Made by a program: the position numbers and the translations under genes
Part shown: positions 1 through 8,855 of the stretch, piece after piece
Layout: every line of letters starts with the position of its first letter
Numbering within the stretch: the first letter of the stretch is position 1
The notes under the pieces: model-generated
Told to the model about the DNA's origin: nothing
Database searches by the model: none
Seen by the model: only the letters and a program-made list of their open reading frames with translations
From: Vibrio marinisediminis
GTDB lineage: Bacteria > Pseudomonadota > Gammaproteobacteria > Enterobacterales > Vibrionaceae
Length of the DNA stretch: 64,000 nucleotides
Assembly (NCBI RefSeq): GCF_014050145.1
Contig: NZ_JACFYF010000006.1
Location: 124,001 to 188,000 of the forward strand
Reading direction: 5' to 3'

Positions 1-2
1 AA

Positions 3-83
3 GAAGATATCGATGACTTAGTTAACCGTTTCCACGAGCGAAAAGATGCGTTTCTAGCGCAATTTTCTCAAGCCGCTGCTTGA
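3..83 (+). CDS. C-terminal end of an unidentified protein (partial)
   Basis: An open frame enters from the left edge and ends at a TGA at 81-83, giving the last 26 residues of a protein (ends ...LAQFSQAAA). The piece is charged, then alanine-rich, and too short to assign to a family. A Rho-independent terminator follows 18 bases later, which supports a real gene end. Confidence 0.6.
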   Translation, partial: EDIDDLVNRFHERKDAFLAQFSQAAA

Positions 84-101
84 AAGTAACTCGCTACATC
101 G

Positions 102-129
102 AGCCTCGCTAAAATAGCGGGGCTTTTTT
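102..129 (+). terminator. Rho-independent terminator of the left-edge gene
   Basis: A 9-bp stem (AGCCTCGCT at 102-110 with AGCGGGGCT at 115-123, one G-T pair) and a 4-base loop are followed by a run of T. It closes the partial gene at 3-83. Confidence 0.85.
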
Positions 130-420
130 ACGCCTGCGATATGCCCACCAAACCTTCCTTTTCTTCGAACTTTGCCCCTTCATCATTAAAAGATTCACCT
201 TGTTATAAACACGCTATCACCCGTCGAGTTAACTTTTGATTAAATGCATAACACTGCATAGAGACATTTATCACCATCTATTTATTCAGTGATATCTATT
301 ATCTTACTGGTCAATATTTATACATAATATTAACAAGATAAATTTATATACATTTTTATTGCATAATTTCGCAGTTTTAGTAGTATGAATGCCATGTGGT
401 AATTAATGCAGTTTTTAAGC
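130..420 (+). promoter_or_regulatory. AT-rich upstream region of the art operon
   Basis: About 290 bases without a gene, very AT-rich, and expected to hold the artPIQM promoter. Two 14-base stretches, TGCATAACACTGCA (245-258) and TGCATAATTTCGCA (360-373), each match 12 of 14 positions of a relaxed ARG box (TGMATWWWWATKCA). E. coli art genes are ArgR-controlled. The two sites are over 100 bases apart, unlike classical paired ARG boxes, so this is only suggestive. Confidence 0.3.
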
Positions 421-1149
421 ATGAGTATTCAAGTAAAGCAAATCAACAAATCTTACGGCACTACCCAAGTTCTTCACGATGTTAGCTTCGAATGCAACAA
501 CGGCGAGACACTTGTATTGCTTGGTCCAAGTGGCGCGGGAAAAAGCTCACTGCTTCGTGTATTGAACTTACTTGAAAGCGCAGACGATGGTCAGCTATCG
601 ATTACGGATCATCAATTTGATTTCTCTGCGCCGATTGCAGAAAAACAAGAACTGCAACTACGCCGCAAAGTCGGCATGGTATTTCAGCAGTACAACTTGT
701 GGCCTCACATGACGGTAATGCAAAACCTGATTGAAGCACCGGTTAAAGTAGCAGGCATGACAGTTGAAGAAGCAAAAAAACAAGCATTAGAAATACTTAC
801 TACGCTGCAACTCGCCGATAAAGCGGATACTTGGCCATTACAACTGTCGGGTGGACAACAGCAACGTGTCGCGATAGCAAGAGCTCTAATGATGAAGCCA
901 GAGGTGTTGCTTTTTGACGAACCAACTGCAGCACTTGACCCTGAGATCACCACTCAAGTGGTCGAAATTATTAAAGAGTTGAGCGCGACGGGAATCACTC
1001 AAGTTGTTGTGACGCATGAAGTCGATTTTGCAAAGAAAATCGCATCGCATGTTCTCTATTTAGAGAAAGGTCACATCGTCGAACATGGCACTAATGAGAT
1101 ATTTTCCAATCCGCAAACCACTGCGTTTGCCGATTACCTAAAGCACTAA
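421..1149 (+). CDS. artP: Arginine ABC transporter ATP-binding protein ArtP
   Basis: Cytoplasmic ATPase of the ArtPIQM arginine importer. The product closely resembles E. coli ArtP: Walker [10 protein letters not shown]-loop [12 protein letters not shown] signature LSGGQQQR, Walker [14 protein letters not shown] and the H-loop histidine in VVTHEV. An in-frame ATG lies at 406, but the ATG at 421 (MSIQ...) matches the E. coli start, so I use it; neither has a strong Shine-Dalgarno. It is first of four same-strand genes in the E. coli order P-I-Q-M. Family, order and length (242 residues) agree, so only the exact start is uncertain. Confidence 0.93.
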   Translation: MSIQVKQINKSYGTTQVLHDVSFECNNGETLVLLGPSGAGKSSLLRVLNLLESADDGQLSITDHQFDFSAPIAEKQELQLRRKVGMVFQQYNLWPHMTVMQNLIEAPVKVAGMTVEEAKKQALEILTTLQLADKADTWPLQLSGGQQQRVAIARALMMKPEVLLFDEPTAALDPEITTQVVEIIKELSATGITQVVVTHEVDFAKKIASHVLYLEKGHIVEHGTNEIFSNPQTTAFADYLKH

Positions 1150-1227
1150 TTATTCATTTAAGTCACACAATTTAAACTTTCGCTGCCCATTGACGGAGTC
1201 AGCCCTTGTAATTTATGGAGTAATACA

Positions 1228-1962
1228 ATGAAAAAAATCCTTCTAGCTTCGTTAATCGGTGTTGTTTCAACTCACGCTCTTGCACAGGAAGAGATCAAGT
1301 TTGTGATGGAAGCGACTTACCCTCCTTTTGAATACATGGATGAAAGCAACCAAATCCAAGGTTTCGATGTTGATCTTGCTAACGCCCTGTGTGAAGAGAT
1401 GAAAGCAAAATGTACCTTCCACAACCAAGCCTTCGATAGCTTGATCCCTGCCCTTAAATTCAAGCGTTACGACGCGGCAATTTCAGCAATGGATATTACT
1501 GACGCGCGTTTAGAGCAAGTTAACTTCAGTAACGCATACTACGACAATGCCGCTGCATTTATTGCAATGGAAGGTAAAGTCGCAGACCAAGCGGCACTAG
1601 AAGGTAAACGTGTAGGCGTACAAAACGGTTCAACACACCAAAGCTTCCTAATGGAGCAAATGCCAGGTGTGACAGCCGTACCTTACTCAAGCTACCAAGA
1701 CGCTTTCATCGACATGAAAAATGGTCGTATCGACTCTGTATTTGGTGACAATGCCGTTGTTGCTGAGTGGTTTAAAAAAGATGACAACAAGCTAGCTTAC
1801 GTTGGTGACAACATCACCAATGCAAAATACTTTGGTAACGGTTTCGGTATTGCAGTCAACAAAGACAACCAAGCACTTGTCGAAAAGCTAAACAAAGCGC
1901 TTGCGACGGTTTCAAGCAATGGCGTTTACCAAGACATCCACACTAAGTACTTCGGTAACTAA
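1228..1962 (+). CDS. artI: Periplasmic arginine-binding protein ArtI/ArtJ
   Basis: Substrate-binding component of the arginine importer, 244 residues. It starts with a signal peptide (MKKILLASLIGVVSTHALA, likely cut before QEE) and continues as a family 3 solute-binding protein with the usual opening IKFVMEATYPPFEYMD and the later FDVDLA segment. TATGGAGTAATACA before the ATG gives a good ribosome binding site. It sits 78 bases after artP, and artQ begins one base after its stop. ArtI (arginine and related) and ArtJ (arginine-specific) cannot be separated by eye, so the symbol is the looser part of the call. Confidence 0.9.
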   Translation: MKKILLASLIGVVSTHALAQEEIKFVMEATYPPFEYMDESNQIQGFDVDLANALCEEMKAKCTFHNQAFDSLIPALKFKRYDAAISAMDITDARLEQVNFSNAYYDNAAAFIAMEGKVADQAALEGKRVGVQNGSTHQSFLMEQMPGVTAVPYSSYQDAFIDMKNGRIDSVFGDNAVVAEWFKKDDNKLAYVGDNITNAKYFGNGFGIAVNKDNQALVEKLNKALATVSSNGVYQDIHTKYFGN

Positions 1963-1963
1963 T

Positions 1964-2653
1964 ATGGGTTTAACGGGTTATTCTTTATCACTCGTACAAG
2001 CTAGCTGGATGACTATTCAGCTTGCTTGCACCAGTTTGATTGTTGGTCTTGTATTGGCAGTAGTATTCGCAACCGGCGAGATGTCTCGTCGCGTCGCCTT
2101 TAAATGGCCAACTACAGCATTTGTCACTGTCGTTCGTGGCTTACCTGAACTATTAGTGGTGCTGTTTATCTACTTTGGCTCCACGCAAGTGCTGTTTCTT
2201 ATCACTGGCGAGTTTATTGAAATTAGCCCGTTTATCTCCGGCGTTATTGCCCTCTCGCTGATTTTCTCTTCATACGCTTCTCAAACCATTCGTGGCGCGC
2301 TGAAAGCAGTCAATAGAGGTCAACGTGAAGCTGCCGCCGCACTCGGTATGAGCCGAGCGCATGCCTTTTTTAAGATTATATTGCCACAAGCGGTTCGTCA
2401 TGCTCTTCCCGGGCTGACTAACCAATGGCTAGTACTACTTAAAGATACCGCGCTGGTATCACTAATTGGTGTAACGGATCTATTGAAGCAAGCTCAGTTA
2501 ACGTCTGCCTCAACTCATGAAGCATTTACATGGTACGCCACCGCTGCGGCTATCTACCTTGTGATCACCTTAATCACCCAGTATTTAGTTAAAATTATCG
2601 ACGGTAAATTTGCTATCAAAGGCATGAGTGAACTGAAAGGAGCCAAAGCATGA
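1964..2653 (+). CDS. artQ: Arginine ABC transporter permease ArtQ
   Basis: Inner-membrane permease of the His/Glu/Arg/opine family, 229 residues. Hydrophobic helices surround the ABC-interaction (EAA) loop near REAAAALGMSRAHAFFKIILPQAVRHALPG. The frame is open further upstream inside artI, but the ATG at 1964, one base after the artI stop, gives the family length and N-terminus (MGLTGYSLSLVQASWMTIQL). It overlaps artM by the ATGA motif, which points to translational coupling and to an ArtQ-ArtM heterodimer. Confidence 0.92.
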   Translation: MGLTGYSLSLVQASWMTIQLACTSLIVGLVLAVVFATGEMSRRVAFKWPTTAFVTVVRGLPELLVVLFIYFGSTQVLFLITGEFIEISPFISGVIALSLIFSSYASQTIRGALKAVNRGQREAAAALGMSRAHAFFKIILPQAVRHALPGLTNQWLVLLKDTALVSLIGVTDLLKQAQLTSASTHEAFTWYATAAAIYLVITLITQYLVKIIDGKFAIKGMSELKGAKA

Positions 2654-3318
2654 AGCAAGAACATCTATGGCAAATGCTTGATGGGCTGGTCACCAGTTTC
2701 CAACTGACCATCGCCTCTCTCCTAGTTGGCTGCCTGCTTTCTCTATTAATGACGGTCATTTTGATCATGCGTACGCCCGTTCTTCATTGGCTAAGTCGTG
2801 GCATCATCATCCTATTTACGGGGACGCCACTACTGGTACAGATTTTCTTGGTCTACTATGGACCGGGACAATTTGAATGGGTTAGAGAGAGTATTTTATG
2901 GAACTGGCTAAGCCAGCCATGGTTCTGTGCCATGTTTGCCCTTGCATTGAATACCGCCGCATACAGTACTCAGTTGTTTAAAGGCGCGTTTAACACCATT
3001 CCTTCTGGGCAATGGCAAGCGTGTAAAGCATTGGGAATGAGTAAAGCACAGAGCTTGAAGGTGTTACTGCCTTACGCTCTTCGTCGCGCTGTGCCTGCTT
3101 ATTCCAATGAGGTGATTTTGGTGTTTAAAGGCACATCACTCGCGAGTACCATCACCATTATGGATTTGATGGGCTATGCGCAAAGAATCAATGCTCAAAC
3201 CTATGACACGCTGACGGTGTTCGGTATTGCTGGTCTGTTCTACCTGCTGGTCAATGGCGTGCTTACTCTGCTGTTCCGTCAACTAGAGAAAAAAGCATTG
3301 GCGTTTGAAGCCGCGTAA
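2650..3318 (+). CDS. artM: Arginine ABC transporter permease ArtM
   Basis: Second permease of the importer, 222 residues, the same length as E. coli ArtM. The EAA loop reads WQACKALGMSKAQSLKVLLPYALRRAVPAYSNE. It starts inside the artQ stop (ATGA) with AAAGGAGCC just upstream as ribosome binding site. The operon ends here: a strong terminator starts 19 bases downstream. Confidence 0.93.
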   Translation: MKQEHLWQMLDGLVTSFQLTIASLLVGCLLSLLMTVILIMRTPVLHWLSRGIIILFTGTPLLVQIFLVYYGPGQFEWVRESILWNWLSQPWFCAMFALALNTAAYSTQLFKGAFNTIPSGQWQACKALGMSKAQSLKVLLPYALRRAVPAYSNEVILVFKGTSLASTITIMDLMGYAQRINAQTYDTLTVFGIAGLFYLLVNGVLTLLFRQLEKKALAFEAA

Positions 3319-3336
3319 TTTCTCTTGAAACAAACA

Positions 3337-3364
3337 AAAGCCGCAGATCTCTCTGCGGCTTTTT
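3337..3364. terminator. Bidirectional terminator between artM and the minus-strand pair
   Basis: An 11-bp perfect stem, AAAAGCCGCAG with CTGCGGCTTTT around a 6-base loop, has T runs on both strands. It can end both the art operon and the converging gene that stops at 3393. Confidence 0.9.
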
Positions 3365-3392
3365 CGTTTAACTCGTTCATTTTTAAAGTAGG

Positions 3393-3854
3393 CTAAATCC
3401 AGCGTCTGACTCGATTTTTGTAATCGATGTACTGCACACCAAACAAGGCTTCTAAAGCTCTCTCTTCTGGCGCTATTTGAAAGCGATTCATATAAAGCAC
3501 AAAACCTATCGGTAACAACAAACAAATGATATTTTGCTGCCAATAGCCAATACCGACTAATAAAATCAGCAATGCCAAATACATGGGGTTTCGGCTGTAA
3601 GCAAAGATACCACTGTCCACCACGGTGCTCGCACTGTCCACTTTCACTGGATTGACTGTCGTTTTTGCTTTACGAAATTCATTAACGCCAGCCACGCCAA
3701 TCACGCCAGAAAGCACAATCGAAACCGCTAGCCCCCACCAAGGCAGGGGAAACTCAGCGGCGAAACCTAGCAAGGATTGATCAAACTTCACCATCGCAAC
3801 AATAAAAATAATAAAAACCGCCACGGGTGGAATCTTTCGTTCCAATATCTCCAT
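3393..3854 (-). CDS. Isoprenylcysteine carboxyl methyltransferase (ICMT)-like membrane protein
   Basis: A 153-residue membrane protein with about four hydrophobic segments. The C-terminal half carries the ICMT/PEMT signature: SGIFAYSRNPMYLALL (about 83-98), then a hydrophobic segment, PEERALEALFG and YIDYKNRVRRW at the end. Family members methylate isoprenylcysteine, phospholipid or unknown acceptors; bacterial short forms mostly have no known substrate. Its start codon overlaps the stop of the upstream dehydrogenase by one base (TAATG), so the two genes are translationally coupled. Nothing in the sequence explains a functional link between them. Confidence 0.8.
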   Translation of the reverse strand: MEILERKIPPVAVFIIFIVAMVKFDQSLLGFAAEFPLPWWGLAVSIVLSGVIGVAGVNEFRKAKTTVNPVKVDSASTVVDSGIFAYSRNPMYLALLILLVGIGYWQQNIICLLLPIGFVLYMNRFQIAPEERALEALFGVQYIDYKNRVRRWI

Positions 3855-6800
3855 TACATAATCTCTAATAGGGCTTGTAGTGGGTGCTTGGTTTTCACTT
3901 TTTCAAAGCGTTTAACTTGGCTTCGGCACGAGTAACCTGTCACTAAGCATCGATCGGTTGGTAACTCTTCAAAACGCGGTTTCCAACTCAACTCATAAAT
4001 GTCTTTTGACATCTCTAGCTTATCGACTTCGTGTCCAAACGTACCCGCCATACCACAACAACCCACAGGGACTGTATTTAGCTTAGCGCCAAAATGGGTA
4101 AAAATCGCGCCCCACTCTTTTTCTGCGTTCGGCAGTTTGGTTTTCTCCGTACAATGAGCGAGCAGATACCAAGCCTCACCCTTTGCTTCAAGTTGAGTAA
4201 ACTCGTTCAGCCTTGGCAGCATCCACTCATGAACGGTCAATACATCAAATTCGCCACGTTTATCACCAAGAATTTCGTCATACTCGTCGCGGTAACACAA
4301 CACCAATGCAGGATCGACACCCACCATCGGAATTGATAAGTCCGCCACTTGCTCTAAGAACATCGCGGTGTTTTTCGCACTTTTCGCAAACTGAGCTAAG
4401 AACCCTTTGATATGCTGCGCTTTACCGTTTGGTTTGAACGGCAACAAGACAGGTGTTTTGCCGAGCTTAGTAATTAGCTTAACGAAATCATCCACCACAT
4501 CGGCATCGTAGTAGCTAGTGAACGGATCTTGGACGATCAACACATGCTCGGCTTTCTCTTCACCAGACATGGCAGCCAGAGCTTGCATATCAAATGGTTT
4601 AAGCTGTTTAACGCGTTTAGCCAAGGTAGGAACCGACAACAGCGGAGCATCGATATAGCCTACCGTTGCCGCTGTCACATCTTGTACCCATTTTTGCTTC
4701 AGCACACCGTTAACCAACGTGGGCGCTTTTGCCATCAACGGTAGCATGATTTCAATATTCGCCACCAAATAGTCTTTAGCTGGGCGTTGATAGCGGCTGT
4801 AATAGATATTTAAGAAACGCGCTCTAAAACTTGGAACATCCACTTTGATCGGACACTGGCTGGCACACGCCTTACACGCTAAACAACCATTCATTGCCTC
4901 ATAGACTTCATGAGAAAAGTCATACTGATGACGTTTATTAAAGCTATTGCGCACGCGGTCAAGCATGGTTTTCACTGATGCGGTTTTAAGTGCCTGCTGT
5001 TCAAGGTCAAGAATATCGATGCCTTGTTCGGTTAACTGACGCAGCCATTCGCGTACAAGACCCGCTCGACCTTTTGGTGAATGACGGCGATCGGCACTCA
5101 CTTTCATCGATGGACACATTGGCGATGCGGTATCGTAATTGAAACACAAACCGTTGCCGTTACATTCCATCGCTTGTTTAAAGCTATCACGAACCTCAAC
5201 GTTGATCTGACGATCATAAAACCCACGTTTGGTGTCCGTCACTTTGACTAACTCATCCGCACTTTCCAATGGCGTACAGATTTTACCTGGGTTCATTTTA
5301 TTGTGCGGGTCAAAAGCAGATTTTACACGGCGAAGCTCATTAAACAGCTCTTCACCAAAGAATTCCGGACCGTACTCAGAGCGGAACCCTTTGCCGTGTT
5401 CACCCCACATTAAGCCGCCATATTTCGCCACCAGCTTAACCACTTCATCAGACACTTCATGCATCAACAGTTCTTGCTGTGGGTCACACAGATCCAACGC
5501 AGGACGAACATGAAGAACACCCGCATCAACGTGGCCAAACATACCGTATTGAAGTTGCTTGTCATCTAACAGTTCACGAAACTCAACGATAAAGTCAGCC
5601 AAGTTTTCAGGTGGTACACAGGTATCTTCAGCAAAGGCGACTGGCTTTGCACGGCCTTTCGCTGCACCTAACAGACCCACTGCTTTTTTACGCATGTTGT
5701 AGATTTTACCGATACTGGTAACGTCACTACACACTTGATAGCCGATAATACCCGCTTCTTCGCTCGCGAGCATTTTGTCTAATCGCTCAGTCAACGCTGC
5801 AACTTGCTGTTCGACCTCTTGGCAATCTTGCCCTGCAAATTCAACCATGTTGATGCCCTGCATATCTTTGCCAGGTACATCGGTCAATAAGTCACTTACC
5901 GTGTGCCAAACAATGTCTTCTTTGGCAAGGTTAAGCACTTTAGAGTCAACGGTTTCCACCGACATCGCTTGAGCATCCACCATAAACGTGGCATTGCGCA
6001 AAGCGGAATCAAAGCTGTTGTATTTAACGTTAACTAAGGTGCGCGCTTTGGGGATTTTAGTCAGGTTGAGTTTGGCTTCAGTTATGAATGCCAATGAACC
6101 TTCTGCGCCACATAGAACACGGGTTAAGTTGAAGCTGTCATCTTGCTCATCAATGGCATTTTTCAAGTCATAACCGGTTAAAAATCGATTTAGCGGTGGG
6201 AATTTTGCCAGTATTTGCGGGCGCTTTTCACGGCATACTTGTTCCGTAACGTGTAATGCGCTGGCAGCATAACTACCTTCATCTGGCGTACCGTGTGATA
6301 AATCCGATTCTAAAATCGAACCATCGGCAAACACCGCTTGCAGTGACAAAACATGGTCTGACGTTTTGCCATATTTTAGCGAGCCTTGACCTGATGCATC
6401 GGTATTGATCATTCCGCCGAGCGTGGCTCGGTTACTGGTAGAGAGATCCGGTGAGAAAAAATACCCATAAGGACGAACAGCATCATTAAGCTGGTCTTTA
6501 ATCACGCCAGTTTGCACGCGTACCCAGCCTTCTTGCTCATTAATTTCAAGCACTTGATTCATATGACGCGATAAATCAACCACCACGCCTTGGGTCAACG
6601 ACTGACCATTTGTCCCAGTACCGCCTCCACGAGGAGAGAATTTAACTCGCTCATAGATAGGCTTAACACTGATTTTGCCGATTAAAGCAACATCATGCGT
6701 GGTTCGTGGATGGATAACAGCTTGCGGTAATTGCTGATAAACACTGTTATCGGTTGCAACTGCGAGTCGGCTTGAATATTGTGTTTCGATATCGCCCGTG

Positions 6801-6880
6801 AAGCCTGCGTTTTTTAATTCATCTAAAAAACTGAGTACCACATGATCGATATCTTGATGAGAATGAAGTCTTGGTAACAT
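3854..6880 (-). CDS. ydiJ: D-2-hydroxyglutarate dehydrogenase, YdiJ type (FAD plus Fe-S fusion)
   Basis: A 1008-residue fused flavin/iron-sulfur oxidoreductase, close to the roughly 1018 residues of E. coli YdiJ. The N-terminal half has an FAD-binding type 4 domain (glycine-rich FSPRGGGTGTNGQ near 81-93) and an FAD-oxidase C domain (GHVDAGVLHVRP, MNPGKIC). The second half has cysteine clusters (CNGNGLCFN near 570; CLACKACASQCPIKVDVP near 663) and a CCG-type motif (VGCCGMAGTFGHEV near 938). YdiJ-type enzymes oxidise D-2-hydroxyglutarate to 2-oxoglutarate, clearing a by-product of SerA; substrate identity here is inferred. The start at 6880 gives the conserved N-terminus (MLPRLHSHQD). Confidence 0.88.
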   Translation of the reverse strand: MLPRLHSHQDIDHVVLSFLDELKNAGFTGDIETQYSSRLAVATDNSVYQQLPQAVIHPRTTHDVALIGKISVKPIYERVKFSPRGGGTGTNGQSLTQGVVVDLSRHMNQVLEINEQEGWVRVQTGVIKDQLNDAVRPYGYFFSPDLSTSNRATLGGMINTDASGQGSLKYGKTSDHVLSLQAVFADGSILESDLSHGTPDEGSYAASALHVTEQVCREKRPQILAKFPPLNRFLTGYDLKNAIDEQDDSFNLTRVLCGAEGSLAFITEAKLNLTKIPKARTLVNVKYNSFDSALRNATFMVDAQAMSVETVDSKVLNLAKEDIVWHTVSDLLTDVPGKDMQGINMVEFAGQDCQEVEQQVAALTERLDKMLASEEAGIIGYQVCSDVTSIGKIYNMRKKAVGLLGAAKGRAKPVAFAEDTCVPPENLADFIVEFRELLDDKQLQYGMFGHVDAGVLHVRPALDLCDPQQELLMHEVSDEVVKLVAKYGGLMWGEHGKGFRSEYGPEFFGEELFNELRRVKSAFDPHNKMNPGKICTPLESADELVKVTDTKRGFYDRQINVEVRDSFKQAMECNGNGLCFNYDTASPMCPSMKVSADRRHSPKGRAGLVREWLRQLTEQGIDILDLEQQALKTASVKTMLDRVRNSFNKRHQYDFSHEVYEAMNGCLACKACASQCPIKVDVPSFRARFLNIYYSRYQRPAKDYLVANIEIMLPLMAKAPTLVNGVLKQKWVQDVTAATVGYIDAPLLSVPTLAKRVKQLKPFDMQALAAMSGEEKAEHVLIVQDPFTSYYDADVVDDFVKLITKLGKTPVLLPFKPNGKAQHIKGFLAQFAKSAKNTAMFLEQVADLSIPMVGVDPALVLCYRDEYDEILGDKRGEFDVLTVHEWMLPRLNEFTQLEAKGEAWYLLAHCTEKTKLPNAEKEWGAIFTHFGAKLNTVPVGCCGMAGTFGHEVDKLEMSKDIYELSWKPRFEELPTDRCLVTGYSCRSQVKRFEKVKTKHPLQALLEIM

Positions 6881-7151
6881 TGCGTCCTGCCCCTACGGCA
6901 CTGATCCAATCAGCATTGGGTTGTTATTCTTTTGAATTTCGTCACTTTACAACATTTAAAAGCGTGATCAAAACAGAATTACAGTGCCAAAATAGAAATT
7001 GTGGCGAATACTTATCTTCAGCTTTTTATCGCATAATAAACGAAGAACTCTTTAACCAACCTCATTAGCCATTTTTTGTGAAAGCTGCTCAAGAAAGCAG
7101 GCATATTGATCGCGGTTGGTTCTCTCACTCAGCAGCATTTGAACCGAGCAA

Positions 7152-7835
7152 ATGAAAAAGAACAAAATCGTAACAACAGAAGATATCCTTTTGAAACTTT
7201 GTCAGTCGGTGTCTGGCGTACTTAGCTCAGCCACTGACTCTAACGTCTCTTATTCTGCGATGGTGCAGAAAATCAATAAAACCAGCCTTAAGCCTGATTT
7301 TGGTTGCTTCGTATTGTTTGATGGCGGGTTTTCAGGCCTAGTGGTGATCAACTTTACCGCCAAAGCCGCTTTAGAGCTGTACACTAAATACATGCAACAT
7401 ATGGGCTTCCCACCGGAAGAACTGGCCATTGCGCATACTTCAGACGAAGTGGGCGATGTTCTTGGTGAACTGATGAACCAACTGGTTGGCGATTTCACCA
7501 ATAAGATCCGTAAAGAGCTGCAAACGCACATTACGCAAAACCAACCGAAGATGTTGTCTTTAAACAAACAAGTGATTCTTTCAGTTGACACCAACTTGGA
7601 TCGTCCGCAAGCACGCCGAGTCACCTTCTCAACTGAAAACCACAACATCTTCTACCTTGAACTTGCTATGGATAAAACTGAATTTATTCAACTTGAAGAG
7701 TTTGAAGTAGACGAAGATGAAAACCCAGATGACATTCTAGAAAAAGCGCAGCAAAAAATGCGTGAAAAAGAGAAAACCTCTGATGCTAAAGGCAATTCAG
7801 ATGCGGATGATCTCCTAAGCGAGCTTGGTCTTTAA
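7152..7835 (+). CDS. DUF3334 family protein with CheX/CheC-like site and CheZ-like tail
   Basis: A 227-residue soluble, acidic-tailed protein of a family I remember from Vibrio and relatives as DUF3334. The middle reads SDEVGDVLGELMNQLVGDF: the E106-x-x-N109 pair followed by glycine matches the phosphatase signature of the CheC/CheX/FliY fold. The C-terminus is a long charged linker (about 185-217) ending in ADDLLSELGL, very like the CheY-binding tail of CheZ (DDLLDSLGF in E. coli). I infer a response-regulator phosphatase or CheY-binding protein. No chemotaxis gene is adjacent. The ribosome binding site is weak (GAGC); a terminator follows. Confidence 0.75.
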   Translation: MKKNKIVTTEDILLKLCQSVSGVLSSATDSNVSYSAMVQKINKTSLKPDFGCFVLFDGGFSGLVVINFTAKAALELYTKYMQHMGFPPEELAIAHTSDEVGDVLGELMNQLVGDFTNKIRKELQTHITQNQPKMLSLNKQVILSVDTNLDRPQARRVTFSTENHNIFYLELAMDKTEFIQLEEFEVDEDENPDDILEKAQQKMREKEKTSDAKGNSDADDLLSELGL

Positions 7836-7845
7836 CCCCTCCCCT

Positions 7846-7872
7846 AAGGCTCCGAATTGACGGAGCCTTTCT
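7846..7872 (+). terminator. Terminator after the DUF3334 gene
   Basis: A 9-bp perfect stem (AAGGCTCCG at 7846-7854 with CGGAGCCTT at 7861-7869), a 6-base loop and a short T-rich tail (TTTCTT). Confidence 0.8.
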
Positions 7873-7961
7873 TCATTATTTCTCAGACTAAAGTTGCGAC
7901 GTACACCAAGAACACGTTAAAATGGTCGACTTTGTTATTTTTATGAGTTTTGTCGTCGTCA

Positions 7962-8645
7962 ATGCATAAACAAAAAGCCCTTAAAAAGATTGCCAAATGT
8001 CTTGAACTTGGTAACTCTGCCAACGTCAATGAAGCTGCCAATGCGATTAAAATGGCGCATAGCCTCATGCTCAAATATGGCTTGGATAAGGATGATATTG
8101 AGTTTATCAAGATGGGCAAAACCCAATCGACTCACCTTTTGCCATCAAACATTAGCTCTACGCTGCTGCGCATTATTCGTGGTATCAACACTCGCTTTGG
8201 TGTCGAAGCGGTATTGCTCAACCACAAAGGCTTAAAGCGTGTTGAGTTTATCGGTGAAGCCGACCGCGCGATCTTTGCCGCCTTTGCATTTGATATTGTC
8301 TACCGTGAATTGAACGAACACACCGGTAAATTCCGCAACAGCTTTGCTGGTACGGGAACCTCTTCAATGGAAGTGACTCGTCGCGTGAACTCATTTATTT
8401 CAGGTTGGGTGGAAGGTGCACTAGAAAAGCTACCGCTTATCGCGCCAGATGATGACTCAAACAACAAAATTGAAGATTACATCGATAAAGAGTTTAAAAA
8501 TATCGACCGCGAAACGTTCAAACAACAGCTTCGCGAAGCGATGAAAAACTTAACCGATGATTACGAAGTCGGCCTAAAAAAAGGTCGCACGCTATCGGTA
8601 AGCCGCCCTATTGATGGCGCACAAGCCCCAAAATTGCTGCGCTAA
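7962..8645 (+). CDS. DUF2786 domain protein
   Basis: A 227-residue soluble protein. The N-terminal 40 residues (KALKKIAKCLELGNSANVNEAANAIKMAHSLMLKYGL) fit the DUF2786 helical domain. The rest is a mixed domain typical of the longer members, with a basic C-terminus. Function unknown. The frame is open four codons further upstream to a TTG at 7950, but the ATG at 7962 is the natural start and puts the family motif at the N-terminus. It lies 126 bases after the DUF3334 gene and behind its terminator, so it is probably transcribed separately. Confidence 0.8.
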   Translation: MHKQKALKKIAKCLELGNSANVNEAANAIKMAHSLMLKYGLDKDDIEFIKMGKTQSTHLLPSNISSTLLRIIRGINTRFGVEAVLLNHKGLKRVEFIGEADRAIFAAFAFDIVYRELNEHTGKFRNSFAGTGTSSMEVTRRVNSFISGWVEGALEKLPLIAPDDDSNNKIEDYIDKEFKNIDRETFKQQLREAMKNLTDDYEVGLKKGRTLSVSRPIDGAQAPKLLR

Positions 8646-8855
8646 ATTCCAAAATAGTAACAAGCCGTCGATGAACAATGCATCTGCGGTTTGTTTTATT
8701 ATTGCTTCATTTTGATGGATTAATGAACGCTTTATTCACTGCTTGTTAATCTTGTGTCAAATATAGTGGTGTCTGTTTGACATACAGGACGTCATCAGTT
8801 TTATTGACGACCATCAATACTCTGAATATATCCCTTTCACATGGAGAACTTTTCC

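Noticed and set aside
6871-7068. 65-codon frame between ydiJ and the DUF3334 gene
   Set aside because: It starts inside ydiJ on the opposite strand and has no family features; more likely chance in the promoter region.
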